Positions 8,601-18,903 of a stretch of 64,000 bases of DNA are shown one piece after another. The stretch is from JAGOBP01 sp046328575 (GTDB lineage Bacteria > Chloroflexota > Anaerolineae > Fen-1058), in contig JAXLWI010000016.1 in assembly GCA_046328575.1 (NCBI GenBank), positions 1-64,000 on the forward strand. The letters run 5' to 3'. Under the pieces are notes generated by a model that was given only the letters and a program-made list of their open reading frames with translations, ran no database searches and was not told the origin of the DNA. The translations under genes and the position numbers were made by a program. Each line of letters begins with the position of its first letter. Within the stretch, counting starts at the first letter, position 1.

Positions 8601-9917
8601 CTACTTGTTAATTGTGCCGGTCATGCTCCACGGGCCGGTCTTGTCGATCTGGACGTTGACCAGTTGGCCGCGCCACTCGCCGGGCGCATCGAAGAAGACT
8701 AGCTTGTTGGTGCGAGTACGCCCGCGCCATTTGCCTTTGTGCTCATCTTCGACCAGCACTTCCACCACTTGATCCTGATAGCGATGATTGATGACGCCGG
8801 AAATGCGCTCGTGCTGATCGTTGAGGACGCGCCAGCGGCGCTCCTTTTCCTCTTCGCTCACGTCGTCGCCGAGATTACGCGCCGCCACGGTGCCAGGCCG
8901 CGTCGAATACTTGGCGAGGTGCGCCACGTCGAGTTTGAGTTCGTCCAGCAGATCGTACGTCGCCTGGAACTGCGCTTCGGTTTCGCCCGGAAAACCGACG
9001 ATGATGTCAGTGGCGATCGAGGTGTTGGGCAGCTTCGATCGGATCTTCTCGATCAAACGGCGATAATCGTCGGTGGTGTAACCGCGCTTCATGCGCCGCA
9101 GTACTTCGTCATCACCGGCCTGCACTGGCACTTCGATGTGCTCGCACACTTTCGGTAACTCCGCCACCGTATCAAGCAACTTGTCGTTCATCCAGTTGGG
9201 ATGGGATGTCAAGAACCGAATGCGCTCGATGCCGTCGATGCCGTTGATGACGCGCAGCAAATCCGATAGGTCTGGCCCGTCGTCGAAGTCCTTGCCATAC
9301 CGATCGACAATCTGGCCCAACAGCGTCACTTCCTTCACGCCTTGTTCCGCGAGTGATCGCACTTCGTGCGCGATCTCGCCGATGGGGCGGCTGCGCTCGA
9401 CGCCGCGCCGGAACGGAATGATGCAGAAGGTGCACGCGTGGGAGCAGCCATACACGATCGGGACGTGGGCGGCCACTAAGTTACCGCGTTCGTGCGAAGG
9501 GAGAACTAAGTCGCCATCTTGAATCGCAAAGCGCTGATGCGTTTCGTGCTCCATCAACGCGAAGGCTTCGCGCTGGCGCATGAAGTTGACCAGCGGCGCC
9601 GTCTCCGAGGGGGCCATAAACACATCCACCCACGGGAATTGCTTCTTCAATGCGGCATTGCCTTTGACGCCGACCATGCAGCCCATGACGGTGACGATGG
9701 TGTCAGGCCGCTTTTGCTTGATGGGCTTGAGGGTGGTGATGTAACTATACGCTTTGTCTTCGGCGCTCTGGCGCACGACGCATGTGTCCAACACGATCAC
9801 GTCGGCATCGCGCGCATGATCGGTGTAGGTGAGGCCGATTTTTTCGAGTTCGGACCCCACGCGTTGAGCATCGGCTTCGTTCATCTGGCAGCCGAAGACG
9901 TGTAAGTGATACTTCAT
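8601..9917 (-). CDS. miaB: tRNA-2-methylthio-N6-dimethylallyladenosine synthase MiaB
   Basis: The 438-residue protein is full length. An N-terminal UPF0004 domain has the three cluster cysteines C10 (FGCQMNEAD), C46 and C80. The radical-SAM motif CSHACTFC supplies C158, C162 and C165, and a C-terminal TRAM domain ends the protein. MiaB adds the 2-methylthio group to i6A37 of tRNAs reading codons that start with U. The ribosome site is CAGGAGCC. Its last codons (TINK, stop) are spelled by the word-like repeat CAATTAACAAGTAGCAATGA, an odd intrusion of intergenic repeat into the gene end. Confidence 0.95.
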   Translation of the reverse strand: MKYHLHVFGCQMNEADAQRVGSELEKIGLTYTDHARDADVIVLDTCVVRQSAEDKAYSYITTLKPIKQKRPDTIVTVMGCMVGVKGNAALKKQFPWVDVFMAPSETAPLVNFMRQREAFALMEHETHQRFAIQDGDLVLPSHERGNLVAAHVPIVYGCSHACTFCIIPFRRGVERSRPIGEIAHEVRSLAEQGVKEVTLLGQIVDRYGKDFDDGPDLSDLLRVINGIDGIERIRFLTSHPNWMNDKLLDTVAELPKVCEHIEVPVQAGDDEVLRRMKRGYTTDDYRRLIEKIRSKLPNTSIATDIIVGFPGETEAQFQATYDLLDELKLDVAHLAKYSTRPGTVAARNLGDDVSEEEKERRWRVLNDQHERISGVINHRYQDQVVEVLVEDEHKGKWRGRTRTNKLVFFDAPGEWRGQLVNVQIDKTGPWSMTGTINK

Positions 9918-10026
9918 TCAGGCTCCTGACAACAAGTAACGGGTGTTGCGCACAACGAGGCAACTGCGTTCTTGGCTAGCGAAATTTTACCACAGTCTAA
10001 TGTGCCAACATGGTAGAATTCGATGC

Positions 10027-11100
10027 ATGGCTGTGAGTGAACTCATCATCGAACGCGCCTATGAACTTGGCTTCGATCTCGTCGGCATTGCGCCGGCCGG
10101 TGTTGCGCCGCATGCAAAGGCGTATGCCGATTGGATCGCGGCCGGTTACGCGGGCGAGTTGACGTACATGACCCGCGACCCCGATCGGCGATCTGATCTA
10201 CGCCGAGTGCTGCCCGGCGCGCAGAGCGTGATCGTCGTTGGCCTAAGTTACTACACGCTCGATGTGTCGGATGAGATCAAAAACGATCCATCACGCGGCT
10301 TGATCTCGCGTTATGCGTGGGGCGTAGACTATCACGATCTGATGACGCCGCGTTTGAAAGAACTGGCGGAGTTTGTGCAGGAACTGCATCCTGAGCGGAA
10401 CGCAGTGCAGTCGAAGGATGCGCCAACGCGGGTGTATGTCGATACCGGCCCCGTGTTGGAACGTGATTGGGCGTTGTCAGCGGGGCTAGGGTTCATCGGC
10501 AAGAATACGTGCCTGATCAATTCGCGCATGGGATCATGGCTGTTTCTCGGAGTGATTATCACCACGGCGGCCCTCACCCCCACGCCCTCACCCCGGCCCT
10601 CTCCCAACAGGGGAGAGGGAGTCGGCTGCGGCAGTTGTACGCGCTGCCAGAGCGCATGTCCGACGAACGCTTTCCCACAGCCCTATGTCCTCGATGCGCG
10701 GCGCTGCATCTCGTATCTCACGATTGAGTTGAGAGGCTCGATTCCAATTGACTTGCGTCCGCTGATGGGTAATCACATCTTCGGCTGTGATGTCTGTCAG
10801 GACGTGTGTCCGTGGCCGACGCGTTTCGCGCGCCCGACGAAAGAACGCGCCTTCTTCGCTGCGGAGATCGATCGGGTTGCGCCGCGATTGATCGATCTGG
10901 CGTCGTTATCGGAAGCAGCGTTTCAACAGCGCTTCGCCGGCACGCCGATTTTGCGATCGAAGCGGCGCGGTTTGCTGCGGAATGTGGCGGTGGCTTTGGG
11001 CAATTGGGGCTCGGATGAGGCTAGGTACGCACTGCGCGTGCTCGCCGCCGATCCTGATCCGATCATTGCCGAGCACGCGCAGTGGGGATTGACGCGTTAG
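10027..11100 (+). CDS. queG: Epoxyqueuosine reductase QueG with a repeat-derived insertion
   Basis: QueG performs the last step of queuosine synthesis, reducing epoxyqueuosine on tRNA with cobalamin and two 4Fe-4S clusters. This 357-residue protein has the VDTGPVLERDWAL block (138-150), GFIGKNTCLI, the two ferredoxin motifs GCGSCTRCQSACPTN (about 200-214) and CDVCQDVCPW, and a C-terminal HEAT-like tail. At about 181-198 an Ala/Pro/Ser/Arg segment is present that other QueG proteins lack; it is encoded by a dispersed palindromic repeat. ATG at 10027 starts the conserved N terminus. Its stop abuts the stop of the next, convergent gene with no gap. Confidence 0.93.
   Translation: MAVSELIIERAYELGFDLVGIAPAGVAPHAKAYADWIAAGYAGELTYMTRDPDRRSDLRRVLPGAQSVIVVGLSYYTLDVSDEIKNDPSRGLISRYAWGVDYHDLMTPRLKELAEFVQELHPERNAVQSKDAPTRVYVDTGPVLERDWALSAGLGFIGKNTCLINSRMGSWLFLGVIITTAALTPTPSPRPSPNRGEGVGCGSCTRCQSACPTNAFPQPYVLDARRCISYLTIELRGSIPIDLRPLMGNHIFGCDVCQDVCPWPTRFARPTKERAFFAAEIDRVAPRLIDLASLSEAAFQQRFAGTPILRSKRRGLLRNVAVALGNWGSDEARYALRVLAADPDPIIAEHAQWGLTR
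10571..10620. repeat. Dispersed palindromic repeat inserted in frame inside queG
   Basis: CCCTCACCCCCACGCCCTCACCCC leads to CCTCTCCC-AACAG-GGGAGAGG, a hairpin typical of the CCCTCACCC...GGGAGAGGG family that is usually intergenic in many bacteria. Here it is translated as LTPTPSPRPSPNRGEG without breaking the frame. Confidence 0.75.
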
Positions 11101-13470
11101 TTATTCGCTCCAGCGCAGGATTTCTTCTTTGCGGCTAATCTCCGATTTGCGTTCCTCAACCAGACCTGGCATGAAGTAAGCCACGGCGCGTTCACCATCC
11201 ATCGAGATTTCCAGCAAGTGACCGGGGCGATAGGCGGGCACTTGGATCACTTTGAGAGTCTCGCTAAAGGCAGCGGCATCAGGCAGCAGCTGCGTCAACT
11301 GATTGCGTGCATGATCGAGCATAGACTGGTTCAGCAGATCACCGGGTTCATCTGGATATACGGCCAGCGGATAGATCTGCGACTCGACCAAGTCTTGGAA
11401 GAAATGCGTGCCATACGACGGCTCAGGTGTGATGCCCTTTTGCGTGTGCGCTAATTCGATTAACGCCGATGAGTTGTAGATGTCGGCGTAAGATACCGGT
11501 ACGCCCAGATCGATGTTGGATGAGCCCCAACGACCCGGTCCCAGCATGATGAACTTGCTGCGACCTTCCAACACTTTATTCAAGCGGCCGATGACGCGTG
11601 CCAGTTCGATGCGTTGTTCGCTTGCCAGCTGCAAATAGCGTTGCGGATAGACGTAGAAGATATATTCAACGCCGCTGATCTGACCGTTGGGCACCATCCG
11701 CGACGAGATAAACAACCGATCGGCTGGTTCGAGATCCGGCGGCACCGGTTTCACTTCGCGTTCGCGCAAGCCGCTTTGCGGGCGGCATTGCAACAGGTGC
11801 AGCATGATCGACGGCTTGGAATCCTTCTGATTGATCGTCGCCGCAAATTCCATCTCCACCGGCGATTGATAGTGTCTGGCCAGCGTGCTGAGGGTTTCTT
11901 TCAGCGTCGGCACGAAGTCACCGCGCTGGATGAGATTGTCGAACGTAAACACGATGCGATTGGGCGGCACGTTGCGGCCGATCGACATCATCGGCATCAA
12001 CGTGTCATCTTCGTCGACAGACACCATATACCGCAGCGGGGCGAGATCCATGCCGACCACTTCGCTCAGCGGTTTGGTCTGAAATTCATTCGCTTCAAGA
12101 TTGATCAAATCGATGTAATGTTGTGAGTAGCGTTTGATGGCTGTGGGCGAAGTTTCTGGCCGCAAAGTAGGATGGCTCAGCGTAATCAACCGCGGATAAT
12201 CATCGGCCACCCGATTGACCGCCCGGGTCCCCAGGCCGGTCACTAAGCGCACAAAACCCTCGTCGCGGCGCAGGCGCGGATTCCACACGATCGGCACGCG
12301 GCTCAACGCCACACCGGCCAGCGCCGGGAAGAAATAGTTCTTGTATTGATCGCCTTGCACCACTTGCAGCAGAATCGCCATGCGCTCGTCGTAGTCTAGC
12401 AGGCCCATGCGGCGGCGATAGAACAACGCATCGGGGTTGTAGACGCTGGCATAGATGCGGCGGATAGCCGTAGTCAGCGCGCGCAGATTTTCTTTCGGTG
12501 TGCCTTGATTGGGGCAGAAGTAACTTTCGTATTTGCCCGCAAACGACGTGCCGAAGTTGTCTTCGAGCAGACTCGACGATCGCACAATCAGCGGGGTCTT
12601 GCCCGCCCGATCGAGAATGGCCCGCAACCGATCGGCCACCTCTTCGGGGAAGCGCGCGTTTTCGTGGCGCGTTTGAATGCCCGGATATTCCGATCGAATT
12701 TGATCAGCGGGCTTGTACTTCTGGTTGAATTCCAGATTGTTTAGCGCGCTGAAGTCGTAGAACACATCCGCGCCGATGAAGTACGAATCGGGCAGGGTGA
12801 TGCGCTGCGCCAGATCGGGCACGGTCTTTAGCAGGATTTTGTGCGCCAGCAGCATGCCCGCCGCTTTGCCGCCAATCTTGCCGTTACCGATGCGGCGCGA
12901 TCGGATGGAATGGAAATCCTCAGCATCGAAGAACCCTTTGGCAACGCGGATGAAACTGAGTTGATCGCTAATCATCGTCTTGGTCAGCACCACGATGATT
13001 TCTTCGCGATGGTGTTGGATCTTGGCACGCATGTCGTCCGGCATGGCGTCATATTGTTGCGCCTTGGTCAGCAGCAGATCGAGCGGCGCCAGTTCGGGAT
13101 TGAAGTGCAGCTCGTCTGTGGCCGGATGGCCCATACGCTGGGCCAGCAGTTCGTTGACGATGGTGGTTAGCAGCTCCAGCGGCAGATTGTAGGCGAAGTA
13201 GAAGTCGGTCAGATAATCGCGAATGGTCCGCTTGCGCTGCAGCCAAACACCTTCATCTTCTTGACCGTAGGGATCGGTTAGGCCTTCGCGCTTCTGCGAG
13301 AGGATGGCTTTTTCCTTGACTTCGTGCTCCAGCCGCTCGGCCGTGATGATGCCGCGCCGGAACAGTTCATCACGCATCCGCCCGCGAATCTGCGGCGCGA
13401 GTATGGGGTACTGCGCAATCTCGAGATAGACTGTTACGATATCAGGTGCTTCGGCAAGTGGTTCGAGCAT
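11101..13470 (-). CDS. PEP/pyruvate-binding domain protein (PEP synthase-like, stand-alone)
   Basis: The 789-residue protein holds a pyruvate-phosphate-dikinase N-terminal ATP-grasp domain at about 230-430: GNGKIGGKAAGMLLA, IVRSSSLLEDNFGTSFAGKY and a later QCRPQSGL. About 225 helical residues precede it and an unrecognised region of about 220 residues (GPGRWGSSNIDLGVPVSY) follows. The phosphohistidine and PEP-binding domains of true PEP synthase are absent, so it is not a complete PpsA. The family is widespread and unassigned. ATG at 13470 follows GGGTAGG; an upstream TTG is less likely. It is convergent with queG with no bases between the stops. Confidence 0.8.
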   Translation of the reverse strand: MLEPLAEAPDIVTVYLEIAQYPILAPQIRGRMRDELFRRGIITAERLEHEVKEKAILSQKREGLTDPYGQEDEGVWLQRKRTIRDYLTDFYFAYNLPLELLTTIVNELLAQRMGHPATDELHFNPELAPLDLLLTKAQQYDAMPDDMRAKIQHHREEIIVVLTKTMISDQLSFIRVAKGFFDAEDFHSIRSRRIGNGKIGGKAAGMLLAHKILLKTVPDLAQRITLPDSYFIGADVFYDFSALNNLEFNQKYKPADQIRSEYPGIQTRHENARFPEEVADRLRAILDRAGKTPLIVRSSSLLEDNFGTSFAGKYESYFCPNQGTPKENLRALTTAIRRIYASVYNPDALFYRRRMGLLDYDERMAILLQVVQGDQYKNYFFPALAGVALSRVPIVWNPRLRRDEGFVRLVTGLGTRAVNRVADDYPRLITLSHPTLRPETSPTAIKRYSQHYIDLINLEANEFQTKPLSEVVGMDLAPLRYMVSVDEDDTLMPMMSIGRNVPPNRIVFTFDNLIQRGDFVPTLKETLSTLARHYQSPVEMEFAATINQKDSKPSIMLHLLQCRPQSGLREREVKPVPPDLEPADRLFISSRMVPNGQISGVEYIFYVYPQRYLQLASEQRIELARVIGRLNKVLEGRSKFIMLGPGRWGSSNIDLGVPVSYADIYNSSALIELAHTQKGITPEPSYGTHFFQDLVESQIYPLAVYPDEPGDLLNQSMLDHARNQLTQLLPDAAAFSETLKVIQVPAYRPGHLLEISMDGERAVAYFMPGLVEERKSEISRKEEILRWSE

Positions 13471-13526
13471 GCTCAACCTACCCAATCAAGATAGGCCGAA
13501 TTATACCCGACCGTAGACGAAAAACG

Positions 13527-13568
13527 AAAGACGGCTGTCGATCTCAAGGATCGTCAGCCGCCTTCTTA
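13527..13568 (-). terminator. Terminator after gdhA
   Basis: On the minus strand AAGGCGGCTG and CAGCCGTCTT pair, with a nested GATC-GATC stem. They are followed by TTCGTTTTTCG and lie 50 bases past the gdhA stop. Confidence 0.75.
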
Positions 13569-13616
13569 GATCAATTAGCCGATCGAGTGTAGTAGCTCAA
13601 TCGGGTAGCCGTACGA

Positions 13617-14906
13617 CTAGACCCAGCCGCGGAGGCGCATCGACTTCACAACTTTGTCGATGGCGACGAGATAGGCGGCGTCGCGCATGTACACGCCGCG
13701 ATCGACCGACATCTCTAGCACGTCGTGGAAGGCCTTGGTCATCTTGTGATCGAGGCGATCCAGCACTTCCTGCTTGCTCCAGTAGAAGTTCATGTCATTC
13801 TGCACCGACTCAAAGTACGACGTGGTCACGCCGCCGGCATTGCACAGAAAGTCGGGGATGACGAAGATGCCGCGCTCTTTGATGACGGCATCGCCTTCGA
13901 GGGTGGTGGGGCCGTTGGCGCCTTCGGCAATGATCTTCACGCGCTTATGAATGCGCGGCGCAGTCTCGCTGGTGATCATGTTTTCCAGCGCCGACGGGAT
14001 CAGCACATCGGCTTCCTTGTCGATCCACGCCATTGCGTCTTCTTGCACATAACCGGCCGCCTTCGCCTTCGTCGCATCGATCGTGCCGTACTGATCCGTG
14101 ATCGATTGCAGGAAGATCGGATCGACGCCATCGGGATGCGAATAGGTATACGGCTTCTTATCGCCGTTATCCCAGCACGACACGCACGCGACCTTGCCGC
14201 CCAGCATCTGCACAAAGCCGATCGCCGCGTATTGCGCCACATTGCCGAAGCCCTGAATCGCGGCGACGCTACTCTTAGGATCGATGCCCAAGTGCTTCAT
14301 CGCTTCGCGGACGGTGTATATGACGCCATAGCCGGTCGCTTCGGTGCGGCCCAGCGAACCGCCCATATCCACCGGCTTGCCCGTGAATACGCCCGGCGTG
14401 AAGTTGCCGACCAGCTTACTGTACTCGTCCATCATCCACGCCATCATCTGCGGCGTCGTACCAACGTCGGGCGCGGGCACGTCCATGCGCGGCCCGATGT
14501 TCTTCCACATCTGATTGACCCAGCCGCGGCACGAGGCGCTCTTTTTCAGTGACCGACAACGTCGCCGGATTGACAATGGCCTGCGCCCTTACCGCCGCCG
14601 AGCGGAATATCAGCGACGCTGCGCACTTCCACGTCATCCACGTCGCCAGCGCGCGCACGGTGTCGATGGTCTCGTTCAGGTGGAAGCGAGAATGCCACCC
14701 TTGTTGGGGCCGCGCGCATCGTTGTGCTTTGCGCGATAGCCAGAGAAGACGCGCACACTGCCGTCGTCCATCTTGACCGGAATGCGGAAGTGGAACTCAC
14801 GCAGCGGCCAGCGCGGCAACGCCCGCACATCATCGATCAGACCCAGCAGATCGGCGCTTTGTCGAACTGGGCCTGCGCGATTTCAGGGATTCTTCGATTC
14901 GGACAT
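13617..14906 (-). pseudogene. gdhA: Glutamate dehydrogenase, reading frame broken by indels near the start
   Basis: From about 14,520 down to the stop the frame is intact and encodes the second half of a Glu/Leu/Phe/Val dehydrogenase: DVPAPDVGTTPQMMAWMMDE, the Rossmann motif QGFGNVAQYAA, EGANGPTT and PDFLCNAGGVTTSYFE. The N-terminal 130 codons are recovered only by changing frame about six times: MSESKNP, then LLGLIDDVRALPRWP, FRIPVKMDDGSVRVFSGYRA, GPNKGGI, ADIPLGGGKGA and NPATLSVTEKERL. The total span, 1290 bases from an AAGGAG-preceded ATG, fits a normal 430-residue enzyme. The breaks are small indels and probably consensus errors. Confidence 0.88.
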
Positions 14907-14970
14907 GATCGTACTCCTTGAGGTGGTTTGATAAATTCCCGGCAGTGGGGGCGCCGATCGGTCTCTCGAA

Positions 14971-15002
14971 CGAAAACAGCGACCGGTAGGTTGGTCGCTG
15001 TT
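14971..15002 (-). terminator. Terminator downstream of uvrA
   Basis: On the minus strand AACAGCGACC pairs with GGTCGCTGTT, followed by TTTCG. It lies between the end of uvrA and the start of gdhA. It could also sit in the gdhA leader, where it would act as an attenuator. Confidence 0.6.
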
Positions 15003-15106
15003 CACTAGATAAAAAATTTGTCCCTTCGCGGATGACCACGCTCATCAACTGGGCAGCGTACTGAACGGTCAAAGATCGGCTCCAACGTATCGGGACTGGC
15101 TTGATG

Positions 15107-15115
15107 ATTATAGCA
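15107..15115 (-). promoter_or_regulatory. Extended -10 promoter for gdhA
   Basis: On the minus strand TGCTATAAT is a perfect extended -10 box about 200 bases upstream of the gdhA start. Its distance leaves a leader that contains the hairpin at 14971-15002. The region lies within the indel-rich block, so the bases around it may not be exact. Confidence 0.4.
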
Positions 15116-15177
15116 TAGCGCAGATGACCCTTAGTCGCCCGTATCGAAGATGACACTTAACCTGATATTCGTCACAT

Positions 15178-18046
15178 TCATAGCGCTTCGCCTGCAAGTG
15201 CTTCTTCAGGAACTGCCCCGTGTACGATTAATTTTTGTTCGTCGCGATCTGTTCCGGCAGCGCTCAGCCACGATCTGCCCGCCTGCCGCTCGCCGCCTTC
15301 CGGCCCCAGGTCGATCAGCCAGTCGGACACTTTGATGTCCGGATGGTGCTCGATGATGACGAGGCTGTTGCCCTGATCGACGAGGCGGTTCAGCACGTCG
15401 ACTAACTTGTGAACGTCCGCAGCGTACTGGCCCACCGACGGCTCGTCGAGGATGTACAGAGTGTGATCGGTGGCGCGCTTGCTCAGTTCTTTGCTCAACT
15501 TCCGCTGCGCCTCGCCGCCTGACATCGTGGGGGCAGGTTGGCCCAATCGGATGTAGCGGGCAAAGCATCTTGCAGCGTCTGTAACCCTGCGCTGCAACGG
15601 CGGGATGTTCTCGAAAATTCCAGCCCTTCACTCCGCCGTCATGTTCAACACTTCGGCGATGTTCTTGTCTTTATAGCGAATCTGCAGCGTCTCGCGATTG
15701 TAACGTGCGCCGTGGCAGACATCGCCGCATTACATATCGGCCATGACTGCGTACCGATCTGAGATCTCCCCCTGGCCTTCACACGCCTCGCAGCGCCCGC
15801 CCGCCAGCGTTGAACGAAAGCGGCCAGCGAAGTAGCCGCGTACTTTCGATTCGGGCAGTTCGGCGAACAGTCACGGATGTCATTGAAGAAACCGACGTAC
15901 GTCGCCGGGTTCGATCGGGGGGTGCGGCCGATCGAGGTCTGATCGATGTTGATGATCTTGTCGATGTGCTGCACACCTTCCAGACCTTCGTTGATACCTG
16001 CTTTTTCATGTGCGCCGTGCAGCATCTGCGCCAGCCGCTTATACAGCAGTCTCTACGACCAGCGTCGACTTACCGGAACCGCTGACGCCCGTCACGCACG
16101 AACTTGCCCAGCGGAATCGACACGTCGATGTTCTTGAGGTTAATTTCTCTTTCGCGCCATGAATGATCAGGCACTGGCGTTGCCTTTGCGACGTTCTTTC
16201 GGGATTTCGATCCGCAAGCGGCCGGAGAGATAACCGCCCGTCAGCGACGTCTTGTCCTTCGGGATTTGATCGTACGTGCCTTCGAAGATCACCTTGCCGC
16301 CGTGCTCGCCCCGCGCAGGCCGCTGGATCGACGATCCAGTCTGAGGCTTCCATCGTGTCTTCGTCGTGCTCGACGACAGGCACCGTGTTGCCCAGATCGC
16401 GCATCGATTACGGCGTCTTGATCAGGCAGGCCTGATCGCGCGGGTGCAGACCGATGCTGGGTTCGTCGAGGACTGCCGCCCGTCAAACGCGAACCGATCT
16501 GCGTGGCGACGATAGAACAGGCTTCGCCGCCCAGAATGGGGTCGCGGTGGTCGATCGAGCGTGAGATAGTCGAGGCCCACATCGACCATGAATTGCAGTC
16601 GGGCGTTGATCTCTTTGAGAATCTGCTTGGCGATCGTCATCACAACGCGGCGTGAGTGTGCCGTTGCCTGATTCCCTTTACTGATCAAGTCCGTGGATGA
16701 CGGGCAGTGATGTGACTTGCGCGATGTTGCGATTGCCAACGGTGCAGCCAGCGCGGCGGGCTTGAGTTTCTTGCCCGCTTACGGGTGGGGCAGGGCACTT
16801 GCGCCATGTAGCCTTCGATCTTGCTGCGGGCGATGTAATCGCTGGTGGATTCGGTAGCGACGACAAATTGTTGATGACGCCTTCAAACGTCGTCGAATAG
16901 ATGCGCTGATCCGCCGAGCCGGTTCTGATAATGCGCACAAATCTTCTCGTCGCCGCTGCCGTAAAGGATGATCTCGCGCTGTGCCGAAGTGAGCTCTTTA
17001 CGTTGACGCGTCCAGATCGATCTTGTAGTAGGCAGCGGTCGCTTTCAGCAGTTGCCCGTAGTAGGTGCTTTCATCACGCTGCCGCTCTTCGGTGCGCACC
17101 ATTCCATTGCCGCGATCGCGCCGTCGTTCAACGACAGATCGGGATTGGGCACGACGAGTTCGGGATCGATCTCGAGTTTAGTGCCAGGCCCTGACAAGTT
17201 TCGCATGCGCCGTGCGGCGGTTGAACAGGAAGGTGCATAGCTCCGATCTCAGGCAGCGATGTTGCCGTCGTAGGGGCAAACAAATTTTTCGCTGTAGATG
17301 TGATCGACTGGTTCTTTGTCGGTAACGTCGTTGACGATCCCTGTGCCATCGCCCAGGCGCAGCGCCGTTTCGATCGAATCCGCGAGGCGCTGCGTTCAGA
17401 TCGGCTTTGATGATCAAGCGATCGACCACGGCCCTCGATGGTGTGGTTCTTGTACCGATCGAGTTCGATGGCGATCGTCGTTGACGTCGTGCGGACGCCG
17501 TCGACGCGCGCAAGCGGACGTAGCCTGCTTTGCGGATGTCTTCGAAGACTTGTTGATGATGACCCTTGCGATCTTTGATCAACGGCGCGAGGATCTGGAT
17601 GCGGCGGCCTTCGGGCATGGCGGCGACCGCGTCGATGATCTGATCAGGCGTCTGCATCTGCACTTCGCGACCCTGAACCGGACAGTGCGGCGTGCCGACC
17701 CGGGCGTACAGCAAGCGCAGGTAGTCGTAGATCTCCATCGTCGTGCCGACAGTCGATCAGGAGTTCGCTGCTGGCCCCGCGCTGATCGATCGAGACGGCG
17801 GGACTCCGGCCTTCGATCTGGTCGACATCGGGCTTCTCCATCTGCCCGAGGAACTGCCGCGCGTAGGCCGGAGAGCGATTCGACGTAGCGACGCTGTCCT
17901 TCGGCGAAGATGTCAAAAGCCAGCGACGACTTGCCGCTGCCGCTGAGGCCGGTGATGACGACCATTTTGTTGCGTGGAATATCAGCGATGTTCTTCAGGT
18001 TGTGGGTGCGTGCCCCACGAACGGTAATGTAGTCTTAGCAGGACAT
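15178..18046 (-). pseudogene. uvrA: UvrABC excinuclease subunit A, reading frame broken by many indels
   Basis: Fragments in all three minus frames line up in order along UvrA: a start that reads MSAKDYITVRGARTHNLKNI once one base is corrected, first Walker A GLSGSGKSSLAFD with EGQRRYVESLS, IYDYLRLLYARVGTPHCP, the second Walker A VTGVSGSGKSTLVVE, and C-terminal MSGGEAQR, LYILDEPSVG and WLIDLGPEGGE. UvrA recognises bulky DNA lesions with UvrB. The frame changes about every 100-200 bases, giving a span of about 2.9 kb as expected for a complete gene. The exact stop is unclear (15178, or 15108 in another frame). Loss of this housekeeping gene is less likely than poor consensus. Confidence 0.88.
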
Positions 18047-18153
18047 TGCTGATCTCTGATTTTGAGGTGTGGGTTGGCGAGCAAAGATCATTATATCACG
18101 CGCAACAGGCGAAAAGTTGATCTTTTAATCTGGCGTTCTGATGGTAGGAGCAG

Positions 18154-18162
18154 TGCTATAAT
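18154..18162 (+). promoter_or_regulatory. Extended -10 promoter of the two-component/ABC locus
   Basis: TGCTATAAT lies 44 bases before the start of the OmpR-type regulator and 108 bases from the divergent uvrA start. TTCTGA 15 bases upstream is a poor -35. Confidence 0.5.
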
Positions 18163-18205
18163 CGATGCGGCAATAAGATTCGTACCCAACAGTCATCTCA
18201 AATCC

Positions 18206-18903
18206 ATGGCCAAATTCTCCTCGTTGAAGACACATCCGATCTGGCCCAGAGTCATCGCGCACGAACTCGAAGCGGCAGGCTATATCGTCATCCGCGCGAG
18301 CGACGCGGCTTGATGGCGCTGCAACTACATACCAATACCCAACCCGATCTCATCATCCTCGATTGGATGCACCCAAACTCGACGGACTGGAAGTGTTGCG
18401 CCGCATCCGCCGGACCTCGGCGGTGCCGGTGTTGATGCTGACCGCGCGGGGCGAAGAAACCGATCGGGTGGTGGGGCTTGAAGTTGGCGCAGATGATTAT
18501 CTGACCAAGCCGTTCAGCATGCGCGAGTTGATCGCGCGCGTGCGGGCGATGCTGCGCCGCGTGGAGCAAATCCAACGGATGGTGACCACCGATCGCAGCG
18601 GCGACGAGTCGCCCATTCAGCGTGGTGGCTTGCGGCTCGATCCGCAGGCGCATCTCGCCACGCTCGATGATGAGGCGCTCGATCTCAGTCGCACCGAATT
18701 CGATTTGCTGCATTTGCTATTGCGAAATCCGGGCCGTGCGTTCAGCCGCGCTTATCTGCTCGACACCGTGTGGTGAAACCTACGTCGGCGGCGATCGATC
18801 CGTCGATAATGCGATGCTGCGGCTGCGCGAAGAAGTGGGCGCGCTAGGCGATGACATCGAGACGGTGTGGGGCGTGGGGTATCGACTGAAGGCTGCAGGA
18901 TGA
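18206..18903 (+). pseudogene. OmpR-family response regulator, frame interrupted
   Basis: Allowing a few one- or two-base corrections, the product reads MAKILLVEDTSDLAQVIAHE at the start, LIILDWMLPKLDG around the phosphorylation site, PVLMLTARGEETDRVVGLEV, the lysine in YLTKPFSMREL, and a winged-helix DNA-binding domain ending ETVWGVGYRLKAAG. This is a complete receiver plus trans-reg_C regulator of about 233 residues. The breaks include one fewer A in the opening AAATTC run and lost G's at the VWGETYVGG site. It overlaps the histidine kinase start by four bases, so they form one operon. Confidence 0.85.
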
